Below the pieces are notes generated by a model that made no database searches, was not told the DNA's origin, and worked only from the letters and a program-made list of their open reading frames with translations. From Novosphingobium sp. ST904 (GTDB lineage Bacteria; Pseudomonadota; Alphaproteobacteria; Sphingomonadales; Sphingomonadaceae): a stretch of 64,000 bases of DNA. Made by a program: the position numbers and the translations under genes. The DNA lies in assembly GCF_001298105.1 (NCBI RefSeq), contig NZ_LGJH01000152.1:1-64000 (forward strand), in the 5' to 3' direction. Below, one piece after another: positions 28,652-38,372 of the stretch; the first letter of the stretch is position 1; each line of letters begins with the position of its first letter.

Positions 28652-30405
28652 TCCGATCGCTCCCCTTCGCAAGATGAACCGGATGCCTTGCGCAGATTGT
28701 CCGCACGCTCCGCAATGTCGTTCGCGGCGACGTAGCCGAAGGTCATCGCCGGCCCGATGGTCGCCCCTGCCCCCGGATAGGTATCGCCAAACGGCGTCCC
28801 CGAATTGTTGCCGGCGGCGTAGAGTCCCGCGATCGGCAGCCCCGCACCATCCAGAACGCGGGCCCGCGCATCGCATCGCAGCCCCCCCTTGGTGCCGAGA
28901 TCACCATTGTTGATAGGCACTGCGTAGAACGGTGCCTTGTCGATAGAGCCGATGTTGGGATTGGGCTGGGACACAGCATCGCCGAACATCCGGTCGTAGG
29001 CGTTCATCCCGCGTCCGAATTCCGGATCGACACCGGTCTTCGCATAAACGTTCATCCGGGCAATCGTGTCCTGCACCGCGGTTACAGGGAGGCCGATCTT
29101 GTGACAGAGCTGCTCGATGTTATCGGCACGGAAGACGTAGTGGTCCCACCAATCCGCCGGAACCTTGTGCTCGGCCGTGTGGACCGTGGGCATCAGACCG
29201 CCCGCGCTGAACTTGCGCCGAAACTTGGAGTCGAAAATCAGCCAGCACGGGCAATTCGCCCCGCTTTCAAGCTGATCGCGCACCATGGCCTGCCCGAACT
29301 GGTCGTATCCGCAAGCTTCGTCAACGAAACGGACGCCGTTACGATTGACGACCACACTCCACGGTCGTCCCACGTCGAAGGCTGCCTGATGGATTTCGTG
29401 GAAGTTGGAAGCCCCCTTCATCGGCAGGGTCATGGTCGGTATCCACCAGCCCTGTTCGGTATGCTCCGTCGAAGCGCCGACAGCTTCGGCGGCGATCAGT
29501 GCTTCGCCGCGATTTCCGTCTTCCGGGGTGGACGAATGACGCGTCAGCCCGGGGACCGGATAGAAACGGTCTCGCAGCGTCTGGTTCCATTCGAATCCGC
29601 CGGCCGCCAGCACCACTCCGTATCGTGCCTGGACCGGATAGCGCCGCCCGAAACAGGAAAGCTCAACGCCCGTCACCCCGCCGCTTTTATCGATGATGAG
29701 GCTTTCAAGGCTCGTTTCGAGGCGCAATTCCACACCGCGCGCGAAGACCTGCTCGTAAGTCGCCCCCATCAGCGCCGCACCCTGAGTGAACCGGCGGTCC
29801 CTGTGCGAAACCTGGCGGGTGCCCCGGTCCAGCCAATAGCGCCCGATCATCTTGCCAGCGACCCGGCGCCAGCCCTTCGACTGCATCATGAGTGCGAAAG
29901 TCTCGGTAAGGTCCATCGCATATCGACCGAACAGCTTGAAGCGGTTGTACTGCTCCCTCATCAAGGCGTAGCGACCGTCGCCGAGCCGCCGTCCGTCGAA
30001 AGTCGGCACGATCACCGAACGATCCGCGCGTGCGCCGGGCCTGTCCGGAAAATAATCCGGCCAGGCCGCGGCCATCAGGTCGACGCCTGTACTCCTGAGA
30101 TATCGGAGCATCTCCGGCGCCTCGTCCACGTAGGCTTCCAGCCTTTCGCGATTGACCGGCACCCCGATCGTCGCCCCCAGATATTCCAGGGCTGCCTCGC
30201 GGCTGTCGCCATGCGCACCGTCAAGCCCATGATTGGGTATCCACATGACACCGCCGGATGCGGCCGACGTGCCGCCGAACTTGTGCGCCTTTTCGACGAT
30301 CAGCACCTTCATGCCGTTGTCGGCACTGCGCAGCGCAGCCATTGCTCCCGCCGCTCCCGATCCGACCACTACGACATCGAAGCCTTCACCCCACGCCACC
30401 TGCAT
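28636..30405 (-). CDS. FAD-binding protein, 3-ketosteroid-delta1-dehydrogenase-like
   Basis: A 589-residue flavoprotein of the fumarate-reductase/KstD family. The N-terminal dinucleotide fold is VVVVGSGAAGAMAALRSA with EKAHKFGGTSAASGGVMW. A large catalytic domain follows, and the C-terminal block GDTYPGAGATIGPAMTFGYV matches the YxxG region that binds the 3-keto group in KstD enzymes. It would introduce a double bond into a ketosteroid or similar ring ketone. A related protein occurs at 41462-43149. Divergent from the Rieske ferredoxin; overlaps the downstream SDR. Substrate identity is not proven. Confidence 0.86.
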   Translation of the reverse strand: MQVAWGEGFDVVVVGSGAAGAMAALRSADNGMKVLIVEKAHKFGGTSAASGGVMWIPNHGLDGAHGDSREAALEYLGATIGVPVNRERLEAYVDEAPEMLRYLRSTGVDLMAAAWPDYFPDRPGARADRSVIVPTFDGRRLGDGRYALMREQYNRFKLFGRYAMDLTETFALMMQSKGWRRVAGKMIGRYWLDRGTRQVSHRDRRFTQGAALMGATYEQVFARGVELRLETSLESLIIDKSGGVTGVELSCFGRRYPVQARYGVVLAAGGFEWNQTLRDRFYPVPGLTRHSSTPEDGNRGEALIAAEAVGASTEHTEQGWWIPTMTLPMKGASNFHEIHQAAFDVGRPWSVVVNRNGVRFVDEACGYDQFGQAMVRDQLESGANCPCWLIFDSKFRRKFSAGGLMPTVHTAEHKVPADWWDHYVFRADNIEQLCHKIGLPVTAVQDTIARMNVYAKTGVDPEFGRGMNAYDRMFGDAVSQPNPNIGSIDKAPFYAVPINNGDLGTKGGLRCDARARVLDGAGLPIAGLYAAGNNSGTPFGDTYPGAGATIGPAMTFGYVAANDIAERADNLRKASGSSCEGERSECKAG

Positions 30406-30608
30406 TTCTCCCGCCGCTTTCTGTTCTTATCGCCCGAACGCGATCCAGGCCCTGCACCCCGCCTTATCGCGTCGGCGGCTTGCCCGAGAAATGACCGCCA
30501 AGGTACAGCGAGTTGCTTGGCCCTGCTTTGCCTGTCCGTGCCCTTGCCTCGCATCGGCAGGACAAGCACGTGGCGAACTGAAAAACGATACCAGACACTG
30601 GGAAAACG

Positions 30609-30923
30609 ATGACCGAAAAGAGCTTTGTCGCCGTGGCGAAAGTCGAAGACGTACCTCCCGGCGGAAAGCTGGTGGTCGAAGTGAACGGCGTCAGTGTGAT
30701 CCTGTGCAACACGCTCGATCGGGTGTTCGCGGTCCGGAACCTGTGCAGCCATGCCTACGAGACGCTCGAATGCGGCCGACTGCGCAATGGCTGGATCTCC
30801 TGCCCGGTTCACGGTGCGCGCTTCGATCTCGAAACCGGCGACCCGATCAATCCACCCGCGACGATGCCGATCCAGACTTACGAGGTCCGCATCGTGGGGG
30901 ATACGATAGAAGTGCTTGCCTGA
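30609..30923 (+). CDS. Rieske-type ferredoxin
   Basis: A 104-residue protein holding a single Rieske [2Fe-2S] domain. The ligands are seen in NLCSHAYETLECG (Cys-x-His) and ISCPVHGARFDL (Cys-x-x-His). It is the size of the ferredoxins that pass electrons to ring-hydroxylating or ketosteroid oxygenases, yet no oxygenase or ferredoxin reductase gene lies nearby. It is followed 61 bp later by an acyl-CoA dehydrogenase gene on the same strand, so its partner is probably encoded elsewhere. Confidence 0.92.
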   Translation: MTEKSFVAVAKVEDVPPGGKLVVEVNGVSVILCNTLDRVFAVRNLCSHAYETLECGRLRNGWISCPVHGARFDLETGDPINPPATMPIQTYEVRIVGDTIEVLA

Positions 30924-30984
30924 TATCGCACGAGCGGGATGCCCCCGTCTGGACGCCCGGCGGCACGCTGGGCAAGGAACGGAC

Positions 30985-32181
30985 ATGAGCGAAACACCCG
31001 ATCTCGACCAACTCGACCTCGAAGGACTCCGGGCCGAAGTCCGCGCCTTCCTCGCTGCCGACGCGCCATCCGGTTGGCGAGAGGCCAGCGCCACGCAGGA
31101 AGATTTCGTCCGCACCCAGCGTGACTGGTTCGGGAAACTGGTAAAGGCCGGCTATGCGATCCCGCATTGGCCCGCCGCGTTTCCGGGCGGCGGGCGCTCG
31201 CTTTCAGAACAGAAGGTCATTTACGAGGAACTGGCTCGCGCGGATTGTCCGCGCCTGCTGCTTTCCTTCGTATCGACGTACCACGCTTTCGCCACTCTGC
31301 ACGAATGCGGCAGCGCCGAGCAGCAGGCCAGGTATCTTCCACGAATCCTTGAAGGCGAGACATGGTGTCAGGGCTTCTCCGAGCCCGGAGCCGGGTCGGA
31401 TCTCGCCGCGATCAAGACACGCGCCGAACGCAAGGGCGACGTCTACGTGGTCAATGGCCAGAAAGTCTGGTCGACGATGGCCCAGTTCGCTGACAAGTGC
31501 CTGTTGCTTGTCCGTACCTCATCGGATGGTCCCAAGCAGGCTGGCATCACATACCTGCTGATGGACATGAAAATGCCCGGCGTCTCGGTTCGGCCGATCC
31601 ACCAGATCCAAGGCGACGAGGAATTTGCCGAGATCTTCCTCGACAACGTGGAAATCCCTGTGTCGGAACGCGTGGGGGAAGAAGGCAAGGGTTGGGCCGT
31701 GGCGCAGGCCACGCTGGCTTCCGAACGGGGCCTTACGCTGATGGAACTGTCCTACCGGATGCGCGGTGCGCTTTCGCGCGTTGCCCGCCTCATCCGCGAT
31801 CACAGCCACGAAGACGATCGCGGCATCCTGCGCGATTTCGGCGCGCTGGTGACGCAAGTGGATGCCGTCTGCGCCTTAGCGGACCAGTTTCTCGACAACC
31901 GCATCAACGGGATCGAGCGCATGGGCGACGCATCCATCGTCAAAAACGCCTACTCGCGGGCTCTGAGGGCCTATTCGCTGCTGGGCCTGCGCCTTGGCGG
32001 TATCGAGGAACAGTACATCGCGCCGATCACCTTCGGAGATCTCAACACCGGCAACTGGATGGCGGATTACATGAACTCGTTCGCCTGGACCATCGCCGGC
32101 GGCAGCGAGGAAGTGCAACGCAACATCATCGCCGAACGCATGCTCGACATGCCGCGTGAACCCAAGGGATGGGTGGCCTGA
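30985..32181 (+). CDS. Acyl-CoA dehydrogenase, large subunit of a putative pair
   Basis: A 398-residue acyl-CoA dehydrogenase: CQGFSEPGAGSDLAAIKTRA in the middle domain, VVNGQKVWSTMAQFAD, and C-terminal FAWTIAGGSEEVQRNIIAER. The start at 30985 follows AAGGA. Only one base separates its stop from the start of a second, smaller dehydrogenase, so they are coupled like the 26021/25101 pair, forming a second likely alpha2beta2 enzyme. Confidence 0.9.
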   Translation: MSETPDLDQLDLEGLRAEVRAFLAADAPSGWREASATQEDFVRTQRDWFGKLVKAGYAIPHWPAAFPGGGRSLSEQKVIYEELARADCPRLLLSFVSTYHAFATLHECGSAEQQARYLPRILEGETWCQGFSEPGAGSDLAAIKTRAERKGDVYVVNGQKVWSTMAQFADKCLLLVRTSSDGPKQAGITYLLMDMKMPGVSVRPIHQIQGDEEFAEIFLDNVEIPVSERVGEEGKGWAVAQATLASERGLTLMELSYRMRGALSRVARLIRDHSHEDDRGILRDFGALVTQVDAVCALADQFLDNRINGIERMGDASIVKNAYSRALRAYSLLGLRLGGIEEQYIAPITFGDLNTGNWMADYMNSFAWTIAGGSEEVQRNIIAERMLDMPREPKGWVA

Positions 32182-32182
32182 C

Positions 32183-33199
32183 ATGATCGAACTGAACGAA
32201 CTGACCGATGCCGCCCAGAAGGCCTTCCCGGCGGACAAGCTCTCTCCCGAACGTGACGAGAGCTGGAATCTGGCAGCCGAAATGGGCTGGCTCATGGTGC
32301 GCCTGCCCGAGGATGACGGCGGGCTTGGTCTCGGCCGTGAAGCTTCGACGGCGCTCCACCTCGAAATGGGCCGCATTCTGGCTGCCATGCCGCTCATTCC
32401 CGCTCAACTGGGCCTTCAGGCCGTGGCTGCGAGTGAGAGCTTCGAAGATCGTACCGAATGGCTAGAGCGGTTGTCCTCCGGGGATTATGCCCCCCTGAAC
32501 ATGCTTCCCGCACGCCTCGTGCAAAACCCCGACGGCACCGTATCCGGCACGATCAGCGGGGTCTTCGAGGCCGACATGGCAGTGGCCGTGGTGGTACGAC
32601 TGCCAAATGGCTATGCGCTGGTCCCGCTCGACGCGCAGGGGGTCAGCCGGGTCGAACGCCCGATCTGGGATCCCGGCAGGCGGATTTTCGATGTGGTACT
32701 GGAAAGCTATTCGCCAGCATCCTCGCTCATACTCACCGATGCCGATACGGCCAGTTCGCTGCATGACCTGCTTTCCGCCGAAGCGCAGATCGCACTCGCG
32801 GCGGATTGCCTCGGAGGCGCCAATGCCGTGCTCGACATGACTGTCGAGTACATGAAGATGCGGCGCCAGTTCGACCGACCGATCGCCATGTTCCAGGCCC
32901 TCAAGCACCGTGCCGCCGACATGAAGACCAGGATCGTCCTTGCCGAAGCACTGCTTCGCAGCCGGGTGCGCGATGAACATGCCAGCGTAACCGACCTTGC
33001 TTCGGCGAAATCTCTGGCGGTCGAGGCCTATCGTTTCGTGACCGAGGAATCGATCCAGCTCCACGGCGGAATTGGCCTCACAGAGGAGCATCAGTGCCAT
33101 CTCTTCATGAAGCGCGCGATGCTCAACGCGCAGCTTTGCGGTTCCACGGACTTGTGGAACGAGCGGCGCGGCAGGACTGCATTCGCCCAGCTGTCCTGA
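32183..33199 (+). CDS. Acyl-CoA dehydrogenase, small subunit of a putative pair
   Basis: A 338-residue acyl-CoA dehydrogenase-like protein. The N-terminal domain is shorter than usual, and the C-terminal domain carries LHGGIGLTEEHQCHLFMKRA with the likely catalytic Glu. The start at 32183 is preferred to 32156 because it lies one base after the partner's stop. With the 30985 product it would oxidise an acyl-CoA, probably side chain or opened ring of the cluster substrate. Confidence 0.87.
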   Translation: MIELNELTDAAQKAFPADKLSPERDESWNLAAEMGWLMVRLPEDDGGLGLGREASTALHLEMGRILAAMPLIPAQLGLQAVAASESFEDRTEWLERLSSGDYAPLNMLPARLVQNPDGTVSGTISGVFEADMAVAVVVRLPNGYALVPLDAQGVSRVERPIWDPGRRIFDVVLESYSPASSLILTDADTASSLHDLLSAEAQIALAADCLGGANAVLDMTVEYMKMRRQFDRPIAMFQALKHRAADMKTRIVLAEALLRSRVRDEHASVTDLASAKSLAVEAYRFVTEESIQLHGGIGLTEEHQCHLFMKRAMLNAQLCGSTDLWNERRGRTAFAQLS

Positions 33200-33276
33200 A
33201 AAAGCCCAGCCGGGGGAAACGTTCGCAGGCGTGAACCGTTGGTCCTTCTGGAATTCCCGAAGGACCCAGCCCCACG

Positions 33277-34221
33277 ATGACCGAGCCGCATGGCGTCGCC
33301 GCCCACATCAAGCAGAACGTGGTGCTTTACGGCGCATTGGCCGCAAATCTCGGGATCGCTGTCGCCAAGTTCGCGGCGGCGGCGATCAGTGGCTCGTCTT
33401 CGATGCTTACCGAAGGCGTCCATTCGTTGGTGGACAGCGGCAACCAGGTCCTGCTTCTCTATGGCCAGAAGCGCGCCAGCCGCAAAGCCGATGCATCGCA
33501 CCCCTTCGGTTACGGGCGAGAGCTCTATTTCTGGGCGTTCGTGGTCGCCATCCTGATCTTCGCGGTCGGCGCGGGCGTCTCGATCTACGAGGGCCTGCTG
33601 CATATTCAGACCCCGAACCCTATCGAAGACCCCAGCCTCAATTACCTCGTCCTCGGCATAGCGTTCGCAATGGAAGGGGCGTCATGGGCGATTGCCGTTC
33701 GCGAGTTCAACCGCAGCCGCGGTGAGCAGACATGGTGGCAGGCGATCCACCGCAGCAAGGACCCTCCGGGATTCATCGTATTGTTCGAGGACAGCGCCGC
33801 ACTGATAGGCCTCATCATCGCAGCGCTGGGCGTCTGGGCCAGCGTCCATTTCCAGGATGCGCGGATCGACGGCATTGCCTCGGTCATGATCGGTCTGGTT
33901 CTGGCCGGGGTCGCCGTGCTGCTTGCCCGCGAATCCAAGGGCCTGCTGATCGGCGAAGCAGCGGACCCGCATCTGATCGGCAGACTACGGGCAGTGCTGG
34001 ACGGGCACGACCGGATCGACGCCGTGAACCACATCCGCACCATCCACACGAGCCCTCAGGCAATCTTCGTCGCCATCAGCGCAGACTTCGCCGACGATCT
34101 GCGAATGGGCGAAGCGGAAACCCTGATCGAGAAACTGGAGTGCCAGATGAAGGCCCTCTCCCCCTGGATCACTTCGATCTACATCCGTCCCGAAAAGCGC
34201 GCCGATGCCATGGTCTGGTAA
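33277..34221 (+). CDS. Cation diffusion facilitator transporter
   Basis: A 314-residue CDF protein with about six membrane helices. Helix 2 has the metal-site motif LTEGVHSLVDSGNQ (Asp/His pattern), and helix 5 the second pair in ALIGLIIAALGV/IDGIASVMIGL. A cytoplasmic C-terminal domain follows (about 220-314). It should efflux Zn, Fe, Mn or Co by proton antiport. It sits in a plus-strand stretch after the dehydrogenase pair but has its own 77-bp gap; functional linkage to catabolism is doubtful. Confidence 0.9.
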   Translation: MTEPHGVAAHIKQNVVLYGALAANLGIAVAKFAAAAISGSSSMLTEGVHSLVDSGNQVLLLYGQKRASRKADASHPFGYGRELYFWAFVVAILIFAVGAGVSIYEGLLHIQTPNPIEDPSLNYLVLGIAFAMEGASWAIAVREFNRSRGEQTWWQAIHRSKDPPGFIVLFEDSAALIGLIIAALGVWASVHFQDARIDGIASVMIGLVLAGVAVLLARESKGLLIGEAADPHLIGRLRAVLDGHDRIDAVNHIRTIHTSPQAIFVAISADFADDLRMGEAETLIEKLECQMKALSPWITSIYIRPEKRADAMVW

Positions 34222-34351
34222 ACCGGATCGGCGCGGGATTCCGAATAGGGATGATATCGGCGCCCTTCTGCAGCGGCTTAAAGCACACTGATCCGCGCTG
34301 CCGAGCAGCAGGCTCCATTCCCTGCGGCGAGCCAAATGGCATCCATTCCCG

Positions 34352-34741
34352 CTACTTCAGCGTGAACAGATAATCGACCACCTGTTTGCGCTTGGCGTGG
34401 TCAGGAATGCCTGCGAACGACATTTTCGTACCGGGCACCAGCTTCTGCGGCGAGGCAAGCCAGCTGTCGAGAGTGGTGCGATCCCAGGTCAGCCGCGAAC
34501 CCCTTAGTGCGGCACTGAAGGCGTAATCGGACTGGCTCGCCGCCTTGCGCCCCGCCACGCCGTGCAGGTTCGGGCCATAGGAGGTCTTGCCCGCTTCGGT
34601 CGCGTGGCAGACCGCGCAATTGGCAAAGGCCGCCGGGCGCGGCGCGGCGTTTTCGGCAGAGCCGGGAACGGCCATCACGGCAGCGGCCAGAACCGCGAGC
34701 GGCACCGCGGACAGGGACATCATCTTCACGAAAAAAATCAA
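34352..34741 (-). CDS. Periplasmic class I cytochrome c
   Basis: A 129-residue small cytochrome c. A signal peptide (MSLSAVPLAVLAAAVMAVPG...) precedes the heme site CAVCHA and the axial methionine in PGTKMSFAG; the fold GPNLHGVAGRKAA is that of cytochrome c2/c550. It would shuttle electrons in the periplasm. Two in-frame ATGs lie near the start; the later one (34723) gives a cleaner signal peptide. Its neighbour is the exported KatG, for which it could be electron donor or independent partner. Confidence 0.92.
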   Translation of the reverse strand: MIFFVKMMSLSAVPLAVLAAAVMAVPGSAENAAPRPAAFANCAVCHATEAGKTSYGPNLHGVAGRKAASQSDYAFSAALRGSRLTWDRTTLDSWLASPQKLVPGTKMSFAGIPDHAKRKQVVDYLFTLK

Positions 34742-34763
34742 TCCAATTCACAGGACTGGCGCC

Positions 34764-34781
34764 CCTTATCTGCGGATAAGG
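34764..34781 (-). terminator. Hairpin after katG
   Basis: CCTTATC-4nt-GATAAGG lies between katG and the cytochrome gene, about 50 bp past the katG stop. It lacks a good T-tract, so it may be a weak terminator or a regulatory hairpin. Confidence 0.35.
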
Positions 34782-34831
34782 CGGCAAGCCAGGACAAAGG
34801 CGCGCCGTATCACCGGCGCCGCCTCAAGGCA

Positions 34832-37090
34832 TCAGAACCTGTCCAGGTTCATTACCTTGCCCCAAGCCGTCACGAAGTCGTTCACGAACATCTGCTGTGC
34901 GTCGTCGGAAGCGTAAGCCTCGGACACGGCGCGCAGTTCGGAATTCGATCCGAACACAAGATCGACGGGGCTGGCCGTCCACAGCAGCTTGCCGCTGGTC
35001 CTGTCATAGCCCTCGTAGACGCCCGAAGCCTTGGCGGACTTCTGCCACTTCGTGCCCATGTCGAGCAGGTTGACGAAGAAATCGTTGGACAGCGTACCCG
35101 GCTTCGCCGTCAACACACCATTCGGCGAATGACCGGCGTTCGCATCCAGCGCGCGCATGCCTCCTACCAGAACGGCCATCTGCGGCACCGTCAACTCAAG
35201 CTGGTTGGCCTTGTCGACAAGCATCACTGCCGGTGAATGTTCGCTGTCCGCTCCATAGTAGTTGCGGAAACCGTCGGCGCGAGGACGCAGGTAATCATAG
35301 GACTTCACGTCGGTCTGCGTCTGTGACGCATCGACACGCCCCGGCGTGAACAGCACCGCCACGTTGTATCCCGCCTTCGCTGCAGCCTGTTCGACTGCGG
35401 CATTACCGCCCAGCACGATCAGGTCTGCCATCGAGACCTGCCTGCCCTCCTTGGCCGAGGCGTTGAATTCGTTTCGGACGCGTTCAAGCCTGGCCAGCAC
35501 TTTCGCCAACTCGGCCGGATCGTTGACCGCCCATCCCTTCGCGGGATCGAGGCGCAAGCGCCCTCCGTTAGGCCCTCCGCGCATGTCGGTACCGCGGAAC
35601 GTCGCCGCCGAAGCCCAGGCCGCCTTGACCAGTTCACGCGGGACGATACCCGAAGCAAGGATCTTGGCCTTGAGAGCCGCAACATCCGTTGAATCGATCG
35701 CGGTATAGCCAGCCATTGGCAGCGGGTCCTGCCACGCAAAGCTTTCCTGCGGAGCTTCAGCCCCCAGATAACGTGCCGACGGCCCCATATCGCGGTGTGT
35801 CAGCTTGAACCATGCGCGGGCGAAAGCCTGTGCGAACAGTTCAGGATTTTCGCGCCAACGCGTGGTGATTGCGCGAAAACCCGGATCTTCCTTCATCGCA
35901 ATGTCGGTCGTGAACATGATCGGCGCATGGCGAACGTCCGGCCGGTGCGCATCAGGTACGAGCTGACCGGCGCTTGCATCGCTCGGTATCCATTGCGTGG
36001 CGCCTGCCGGGCTCTTGGTCTTCACCCAATCGAATCCGTAGAGATTGTCGAGATACTGCGTCGTGAACTTCACGGGATCGACGGACCAGGCACCTTCAAG
36101 CCCGCTGGTGACGGTATCCTCGGCATTGCCCTTGCCGCATTTGTTGGCCCAGCCAAGTCCTTGCTGCTCGACCGGGGCGCCTGACGGATCGGCGCCAACG
36201 CATTCCTGCGGATTGTGTGCGCCATGTGCCTTGCCGAAGGTATGCCCGCCTGCAATCAGCGCTGCGGTTTCCTCGTCATCCATGGCCATGCGGCCAAAGG
36301 CGAGCCGAATGTCAGCCGCCGCCGCAAGCGGATCGGAATTGCCGTTAGGCCCTTCGGGATTGACATAGATGAGCCCCATCTGCGTCGCGGCGAGTGGCCC
36401 CTTCAGCCCTCCCTTGCCGTCCCTGCGCTCATCGCCGAGCCATTTGCGCTCGAGGCCCCAGAACACGATGTCGGGCTCCCAACTGTCCACCCGGCCGCCG
36501 GCGAAACCCAGGGTCTTGAAGCCCATATCTTCGAGCGCAACGTTACCTGTCAGGACCATGAGATCGCCCCAGGAAATCTTGCGCCCGTACTTCTGCTTGA
36601 TGGGCCAGATGAGGCGCCGGGCCTTGTCGAGGCTGACATTGTCGGGCCAGGCATTGAGCGGATCGAAACACTGCTCGCCGCCTGCACCACCTCCGCGACC
36701 GTCGCCAACACGATAAGTGCCCGCACTGTGCCAGGCCATGCGGATGAAGAAGGGGCCGTAATGGCCATAATCGGCCGGCCACCAGGCCTGCGAGGTCGTC
36801 AGCGTCTTGCGGATTTCTGCCTTGACGGCATCAAGGTCCAACGATGCGAATTCCCGGGCATAGTCGAAATCGGAACCATAAGGGTTCGAAGCCAGGTCAT
36901 GCTGGCGGAGCGGTGAAAGATCGAGCCGATCCGGCCACCAGTCCTTGTTGGACATAGGCCTCGCTCCCTCGGCGGTCACGGTGGGGGAAGAAGATGCCTT
37001 GGCCGTTTCCTCTGCATGCACGGTTCCACAAGTCAGAGGAAATGCAGCCATGGCGAGCAATGCGCTTAGCCTAGTCGGTATTCTGGTCAT
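34832..37090 (-). CDS. katG: Catalase-peroxidase, exported form
   Basis: A 752-residue KatG removing hydrogen peroxide by catalase and peroxidase reactions. The distal site [11 protein letters not shown] (Arg, Trp, His), the Tyr in [17 protein letters not shown] that with Trp and Met forms the KatG cross-link, and the duplicated C-terminal domain are all present. Unusually the N-terminus is a signal peptide ([17 protein letters not shown]...GTVHAEE), so this copy should act in the periplasm, like KatP. GGTGGAG precedes ATG 37090; the open frame upstream is disregarded. It faces a small cytochrome c gene downstream. Confidence 0.94.
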   Translation of the reverse strand: MTRIPTRLSALLAMAAFPLTCGTVHAEETAKASSSPTVTAEGARPMSNKDWWPDRLDLSPLRQHDLASNPYGSDFDYAREFASLDLDAVKAEIRKTLTTSQAWWPADYGHYGPFFIRMAWHSAGTYRVGDGRGGGAGGEQCFDPLNAWPDNVSLDKARRLIWPIKQKYGRKISWGDLMVLTGNVALEDMGFKTLGFAGGRVDSWEPDIVFWGLERKWLGDERRDGKGGLKGPLAATQMGLIYVNPEGPNGNSDPLAAAADIRLAFGRMAMDDEETAALIAGGHTFGKAHGAHNPQECVGADPSGAPVEQQGLGWANKCGKGNAEDTVTSGLEGAWSVDPVKFTTQYLDNLYGFDWVKTKSPAGATQWIPSDASAGQLVPDAHRPDVRHAPIMFTTDIAMKEDPGFRAITTRWRENPELFAQAFARAWFKLTHRDMGPSARYLGAEAPQESFAWQDPLPMAGYTAIDSTDVAALKAKILASGIVPRELVKAAWASAATFRGTDMRGGPNGGRLRLDPAKGWAVNDPAELAKVLARLERVRNEFNASAKEGRQVSMADLIVLGGNAAVEQAAAKAGYNVAVLFTPGRVDASQTQTDVKSYDYLRPRADGFRNYYGADSEHSPAVMLVDKANQLELTVPQMAVLVGGMRALDANAGHSPNGVLTAKPGTLSNDFFVNLLDMGTKWQKSAKASGVYEGYDRTSGKLLWTASPVDLVFGSNSELRAVSEAYASDDAQQMFVNDFVTAWGKVMNLDRF

Positions 37091-37288
37091 GGGTTTCTCC
37101 ACCTGCTTGATCGAACGCGGTTGGAGACCCCGGATAGTGGCGTGGCCGATTTCGAAAAAACCGGACAATTCAATTATTGTGATCGCTATTGACGATGAAA
37201 AAATAGTTCAACGCAAACGCGAAACGAAGAAGCGACCGTTTTCTGCCGCATTTTTCACAATGCGGCAGATCTCGAGCCGCAGCGCAGC

Positions 37289-37319
37289 AAAAAAAGGCCC
37301 CCGCATTTCTGCAGAGGCC
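37289..37319 (-). terminator. Rho-independent terminator after the E1 beta gene
   Basis: A 10-bp stem with two G-U pairs (37296-37305 with 37310-37319, loop TTTC) is followed on the minus strand by seven T (complement of 37289-37295), 31 bp past the stop. Confidence 0.85.
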
Positions 37320-37349
37320 CTTCCGTTTCAGTCAATTCTATTTTCGCGC

Positions 37350-38372
37350 TCAGCTCATCGCAATGAGGCGCTGAGCCTCGGCAACGATTTCCGGCGGCTG
37401 TACGAGGAAGGCGTCTTCCAGCTTCTTGGCGAAAGGCACTGAACAATAGGGCGCACCAAGTCGGCCGACTGGAGCCTTCAGTTTGCCGAACAGGGTTTCC
37501 TGCACGGTCGCGGCAATTTCCGCACCGGGACCGAAGTTGCGGCCGGCTTCGTGAACCACGAGCAGGCGGCCGGTCTTCTCGGCTGAGGCCAGCACGGTTT
37601 CCTTGTCCCACGGCGAAATCGTGCGCAAGTCGATCACTTCGACAGACACGCCCGCCTTGGTCAGTTCCTCATAGGCCTGCATGACGGTGAACATCATCTG
37701 GCCATAGGACACGATGGTGATATCACTGCCCGGCGCAACGACGTTAGCCTTGCCCAGCGGGATCGGGCCCTGATTGACCGGCACGTCCATCGGCACGAAC
37801 AGCGTCTTGCCGCTTTCGACGATGATGACCGGGTCCGGATCCTGGATGGCCGAAAGGTAGAGGCCCTTGAAGTCTGCCGGGGTCCAGGGGATCACCACCT
37901 TGATGCCGGCAGTGTGGCAGAACCAAGCCTCGTAGAAGTCGGCGTGCTGGCCCGCGGTCTGGTTGCCCGCGCCGGTCAGCGTGCGGATCACCATCGGCAC
38001 CTGGCTCTGCCCGCCCGACATGAAACGCAGCTTGGCCGCATGGTTCACGATCATGTCCATGGCCACGGTCGTGAAATTCATCAGCATGATTTCGGCAACG
38101 GGCTTGTAACCGCCCATGGCCGCACCGATGGCCGCACCGATGATCGCCTGTTCCGAGATCGGCGTGGAGCGCACGCGCATCGTGCCGAACTTCGTCGAAA
38201 GACCGCGCGTGACGCCGACAACGCCGCCGCCTTCGTTGTCCGCAATGTCCTCGCCCAGCACGAGAACCTTGGGATCGGCCTCCATCGCTTCCATCAGCGC
38301 GGCATTGATCGCCTGAAGGCCGTTCATCTTCACCGTTTCCACGGCAGGGGCTTCGAGAGTTTCAGTGCTCAT
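37350..38372 (-). CDS. pdhB: 2-oxoacid dehydrogenase E1 component, beta subunit
   Basis: A 340-residue E1-beta of the pyruvate/branched-chain/acetoin dehydrogenase type. It has VLVLGEDIADNEGG, PISEQAIIGAAIGAAMGG (thiamine-diphosphate contact), the transketolase pyrimidine domain and a C-terminal domain with VIDLRTISPWD. It lacks the N-terminal lipoyl domain found on many alphaproteobacterial PdhB proteins. Its ATG overlaps the E1-alpha stop by four bases. No E2 or E3 gene follows, so it must borrow these subunits or serve a pathway-specific complex. The symbol is a family-level label. Confidence 0.9.
   Translation of the reverse strand: MSTETLEAPAVETVKMNGLQAINAALMEAMEADPKVLVLGEDIADNEGGGVVGVTRGLSTKFGTMRVRSTPISEQAIIGAAIGAAMGGYKPVAEIMLMNFTTVAMDMIVNHAAKLRFMSGGQSQVPMVIRTLTGAGNQTAGQHADFYEAWFCHTAGIKVVIPWTPADFKGLYLSAIQDPDPVIIVESGKTLFVPMDVPVNQGPIPLGKANVVAPGSDITIVSYGQMMFTVMQAYEELTKAGVSVEVIDLRTISPWDKETVLASAEKTGRLLVVHEAGRNFGPGAEIAATVQETLFGKLKAPVGRLGAPYCSVPFAKKLEDAFLVQPPEIVAEAQRLIAMS

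Noticed and set aside
37091..37260. OxyR site upstream of katG
   Set aside because: AT-rich stretch present, but the four ATAG/CTAT half-sites are not convincingly spaced.
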